A stretch of 16,230 nt of DNA from a bacterium (GTDB taxonomy: Bacteria > Chloroflexota > Dormibacteria > UBA8260 > Bog-877): the NCBI GenBank assembly GCA_021817025.1, contig JAKAWF010000053.1, forward strand, positions 1 through 16,230. Direction: 5' to 3'. The translations under genes and the position numbers were made by a program. The notes below the pieces were generated by a model. The model ran no database searches and was not told the DNA's origin. It worked only from the letters and a program-made list of their open reading frames with translations. Positions 15,174 to 16,230 of this stretch are shown here, piece after piece (position 1 is the stretch's first letter; each line of letters opens with the position of its first letter).

Positions 15174-15207
15174 GAGTGGGACGAGAACAAGATTGTCTCG
15201 AGTGGGG

Positions 15208-15236
15208 ACACTAACACCGATCGCGGTGGGCTGCAA
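15208..15236 (-). promoter_or_regulatory. Candidate promoter of the CHAP-DHH operon
   Basis: On the minus strand TTGCAG (15231-15236) and TAGTGT (15208-15213) are 17 bases apart, giving a sigma-70-like promoter with a start near 15201, about 28 bases before ATG 15173. The minus-strand word CGATCGGTG occupies the spacer (15215-15223) and recurs at 15254-15262 upstream of the -35, making a possible operator pair. Confidence 0.45.
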
Positions 15237-15341
15237 GCCCGGTGACGATCCGGCACCGATCGGGTCTGATCTGAGGATCCATCCGGCCGGCCCACGGAAG
15301 GGTCGGTAGCAGCGCACGGTTTCGCCAAGCGCGGTGTAGCG

Positions 15342-15872
15342 ATGCCCACCGCTGGACAGCCTCCGGTCGTCGCGGCCCAAGCCGCCAGCGGCCAGGTGAC
15401 GCTGGTGTTCCGGGAGCGGGGGTCGGGTTTGCGCGACCACCACCCCGGGCTGGATCGGGTGCTGGCCGGTGCCGGCCAGATCAGCGTGGTCCGGGTCCCC
15501 CGCGGGGATCGCCTGGCCCGGTTCGGCTCAGCCTGGCTGCGCCAGTTGTTGGAGAAAGACGGGGTCTTGCTGGAGGTGGCCCACCCCAAGGGGTTGGGAG
15601 GAGGGCTGGAGGAGCTGCTGGAGGACATCACGGCCCTGGCTGCCAGCTTCACCGGGCGTGTGCACGGGGTCCACTCGAAAGAGGCCCAGCGGCGGCTCCT
15701 CGTCCAGGCTCAGCAGGGGGTTTCAGGAGACGACAGATCCCCCAGGCAGCGCCCCGGGGTGGTCCTCACCGCCACGGCATCGTGCCGCGCCTTCTGCGGC
15801 CAGGATGGGCTCAGCTCAGACGCCCTGGGGCGGGCTGCCCTGGCAGAGCGGGTGGGGTGGCTGCTGAGATAG
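15342..15872 (+). pseudogene. 5'-truncated IS607-type serine recombinase (TnpA) relic
   Basis: From about 15390 the frame gives GQVTLVFRERGSGL, then ISVV, RGDRLARFGSAWLRQLL, GGGLEELLEDITALAASFTG and RVHGVHSKEAQRRLL. This is the middle and C-terminal part of IS607-family TnpA. Those proteins have an N-terminal MerR-like helix-turn-helix, then YARVSSxDQ with the catalytic serine, then ERGSGL and DRLARFG. Here the helix-turn-helix and the serine motif are absent. The first 15 codons (MPTAGQPP...) look like a degraded remnant of the region around AGQ. The enzyme cannot be catalytically active. After about 15720 the frame continues about 55 codons without known similarity. No tnpB follows on the same strand. 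Confidence 0.75.
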
Positions 15873-16030
15873 CGGCTGAGGTGACCCGCAGGCTCGTCTC
15901 GGAGCACTTCAAAGATGCCGACATCGAGCGGCTGGGAGCAGGGGTTGGTCGCGATGATCGCCCCCTGCCAGCCAAAGGGTGAGCGGCTGTGCGCCGGCTG
16001 GGTTGGGCCGCGACCTCCGAAGTCCACCGT
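15873..16030. other. Spacer between recombinase relic and vapC fragment
   Basis: These 158 bases have no supported gene. A + frame ending at TGA 15980-15982 contains EVTRRLVSEHFKDADIERLG, which looks protein-like. It has no start of its own and no family that I recognise, and may be a scrap of another gene. Confidence 0.3.
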
Positions 16031-16105
16031 TCAGGCCGGGGCGACCACCCCCACCCCGCGGAGTTGGGCAGCTCGCGCCAAGCGCTCATCGTAAGTGACC
16101 ACACC
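16031..16105 (-). pseudogene. C-terminal fragment of a VapC-like PIN-domain toxin
   Basis: On the minus strand, 24 codons immediately left of the TnpB-element end read GVVTYDERLARAA, continue QLRGVGVVAPA and stop at TGA (16033-16031). This is the usual last strand and helix of PIN-domain ribonucleases of VapBC systems (lvTyDerLaeAAralGi.vvaP, then stop). The earlier acidic residues of the PIN active site are not in the window. The fragment ends exactly where the element's terminal sequence begins. This suggests that the element inserted inside the toxin gene and that the 5' part with its antitoxin lies beyond the right edge. The family call is from a short match. Confidence 0.55.
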
Positions 16106-16230
16106 TTGACCTCCTCCCCACGGCTGAAGCCGGGGGATTCCCGTCTCGCCCCTGCTGTCTCGCGAGCTGCCCATCGCTTAGGCGGCCCTTGCCGTAGGCA
16201 GGGGTTGTACGGACTTCGGCCGAGCAGCTC
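16106..16230 (-). mobile_element. Right end of a TnpB-encoding IS200/IS605 or IS607-like element (partial)
   Basis: The minus strand carries the conserved terminus of TnpB elements: GAATCCCCCGGCTTCAGCCG, then TGGGGAGGAGGTCAA ending at 16106. The terminal TCAA is like the right end of ISDra2-type elements. The hairpin is CCCC-CGGC-TTCA-GCCG-T-GGGG. The body of the element, including most or all of tnpB, lies to the right outside the window. One minus frame stops with TAA near 16182 and others stay open, so the tnpB stop cannot be placed. It is a separate element from the recombinase relic, which faces the other way. Confidence 0.65.
16106..16230 (-). ncRNA. omegaRNA/reRNA scaffold 3' portion of a TnpB system (partial)
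   Basis: In TnpB systems the guide RNA scaffold is encoded at the element's 3' end, overlapping the end of tnpB. It terminates at the element boundary, so the flanking host DNA becomes the guide. Here the scaffold would end in GAGGUCAA at 16106. The guide would then start at 16105 and run leftwards: GGTGTGGTCACTTACG and on, from the vapC fragment. The 5' limit of the RNA is unknown. The terminal stem has a UUCA loop and one bulged U. Confidence 0.5.

Noticed and set aside
15174..15350. Cyclic di-AMP (ydaO-type) riboswitch before the CHAP gene
   Set aside because: Looked for because such riboswitches often control wall hydrolases. The conserved core words are not present.
15174..15443. 90-residue N-terminal extension of the CHAP protein
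   Set aside because: A typical signal peptide begins at the ATG at 15173, and a promoter-like sequence lies inside the extension.

Overview
This is a GC-rich chromosomal window with many GTG/TTG starts. Its gene families are typical of actinobacteria or a neighbouring high-GC terrabacterial lineage (a DUF3151 protein, GH15 glucosidase, CwlO/PcsB-like coiled-coil hydrolases, actinobacterial-style IS607 and TnpB relics). The sequence alone does not give the genus. No phage genes, CRISPR array or rRNA were seen.

Layout, left to right. (1) 1-68 is the 3' tail of an unidentified + strand gene. (2) 229-1809 (-) is an ABC-F ATPase, with poorly conserved DNA and two weak small ORFs upstream. (3) 2188-2880 is a scrambled patch. 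An IS3-type OrfA N-terminal remnant (+) abuts a 3'-truncated gene of an uncharacterised conserved family (-). (4) 3112-7060 is a cell-envelope block. mreB (-) is divergent from a membrane-anchored pseudokinase (+), which is followed by a secreted coiled-coil/glucosaminidase (GH73) protein. (5) 7310-10413 (+) carries a GNAT acetyltransferase, a GH15 glucoamylase/trehalase-type enzyme and a tiny protein with serine at nearly every third residue. (6) 10685-12961 (+) carries a promoter, tRNA-Glu(CUC), a DUF3151 gene, a doubtful ORF and a MurG-like GT-B glycosyltransferase. (7) 13137-15173 (-) is a probable two-gene operon: a secreted coiled-coil CHAP hydrolase followed three bases later by a DHH/DHHA1 phosphoesterase. 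(8) 15342-16230 is a mobile-element scrap zone. It holds an IS607-type serine recombinase lacking its catalytic N-terminus (+), the last 24 codons of a VapC-like PIN toxin (-), and directly abutting it the 3' terminal hairpin (omegaRNA/reRNA end) of a TnpB-type element whose body lies beyond the right edge.

Functional reading (inference): the core theme is envelope growth and peptidoglycan remodelling (MreB, pseudokinase receptor, GH73, CHAP, MurG-like GT). Two unrelated catalytic domains are each attached to CwlO/PcsB-like coiled-coil regulatory regions. The flanks and the 2.2-2.9 kb patch are accessory DNA with several independent mobile-element relics. The most unusual items are the Ser-x-x repeat protein, the pseudokinase next to mreB, and the TnpB-element end joined to a vapC remnant.
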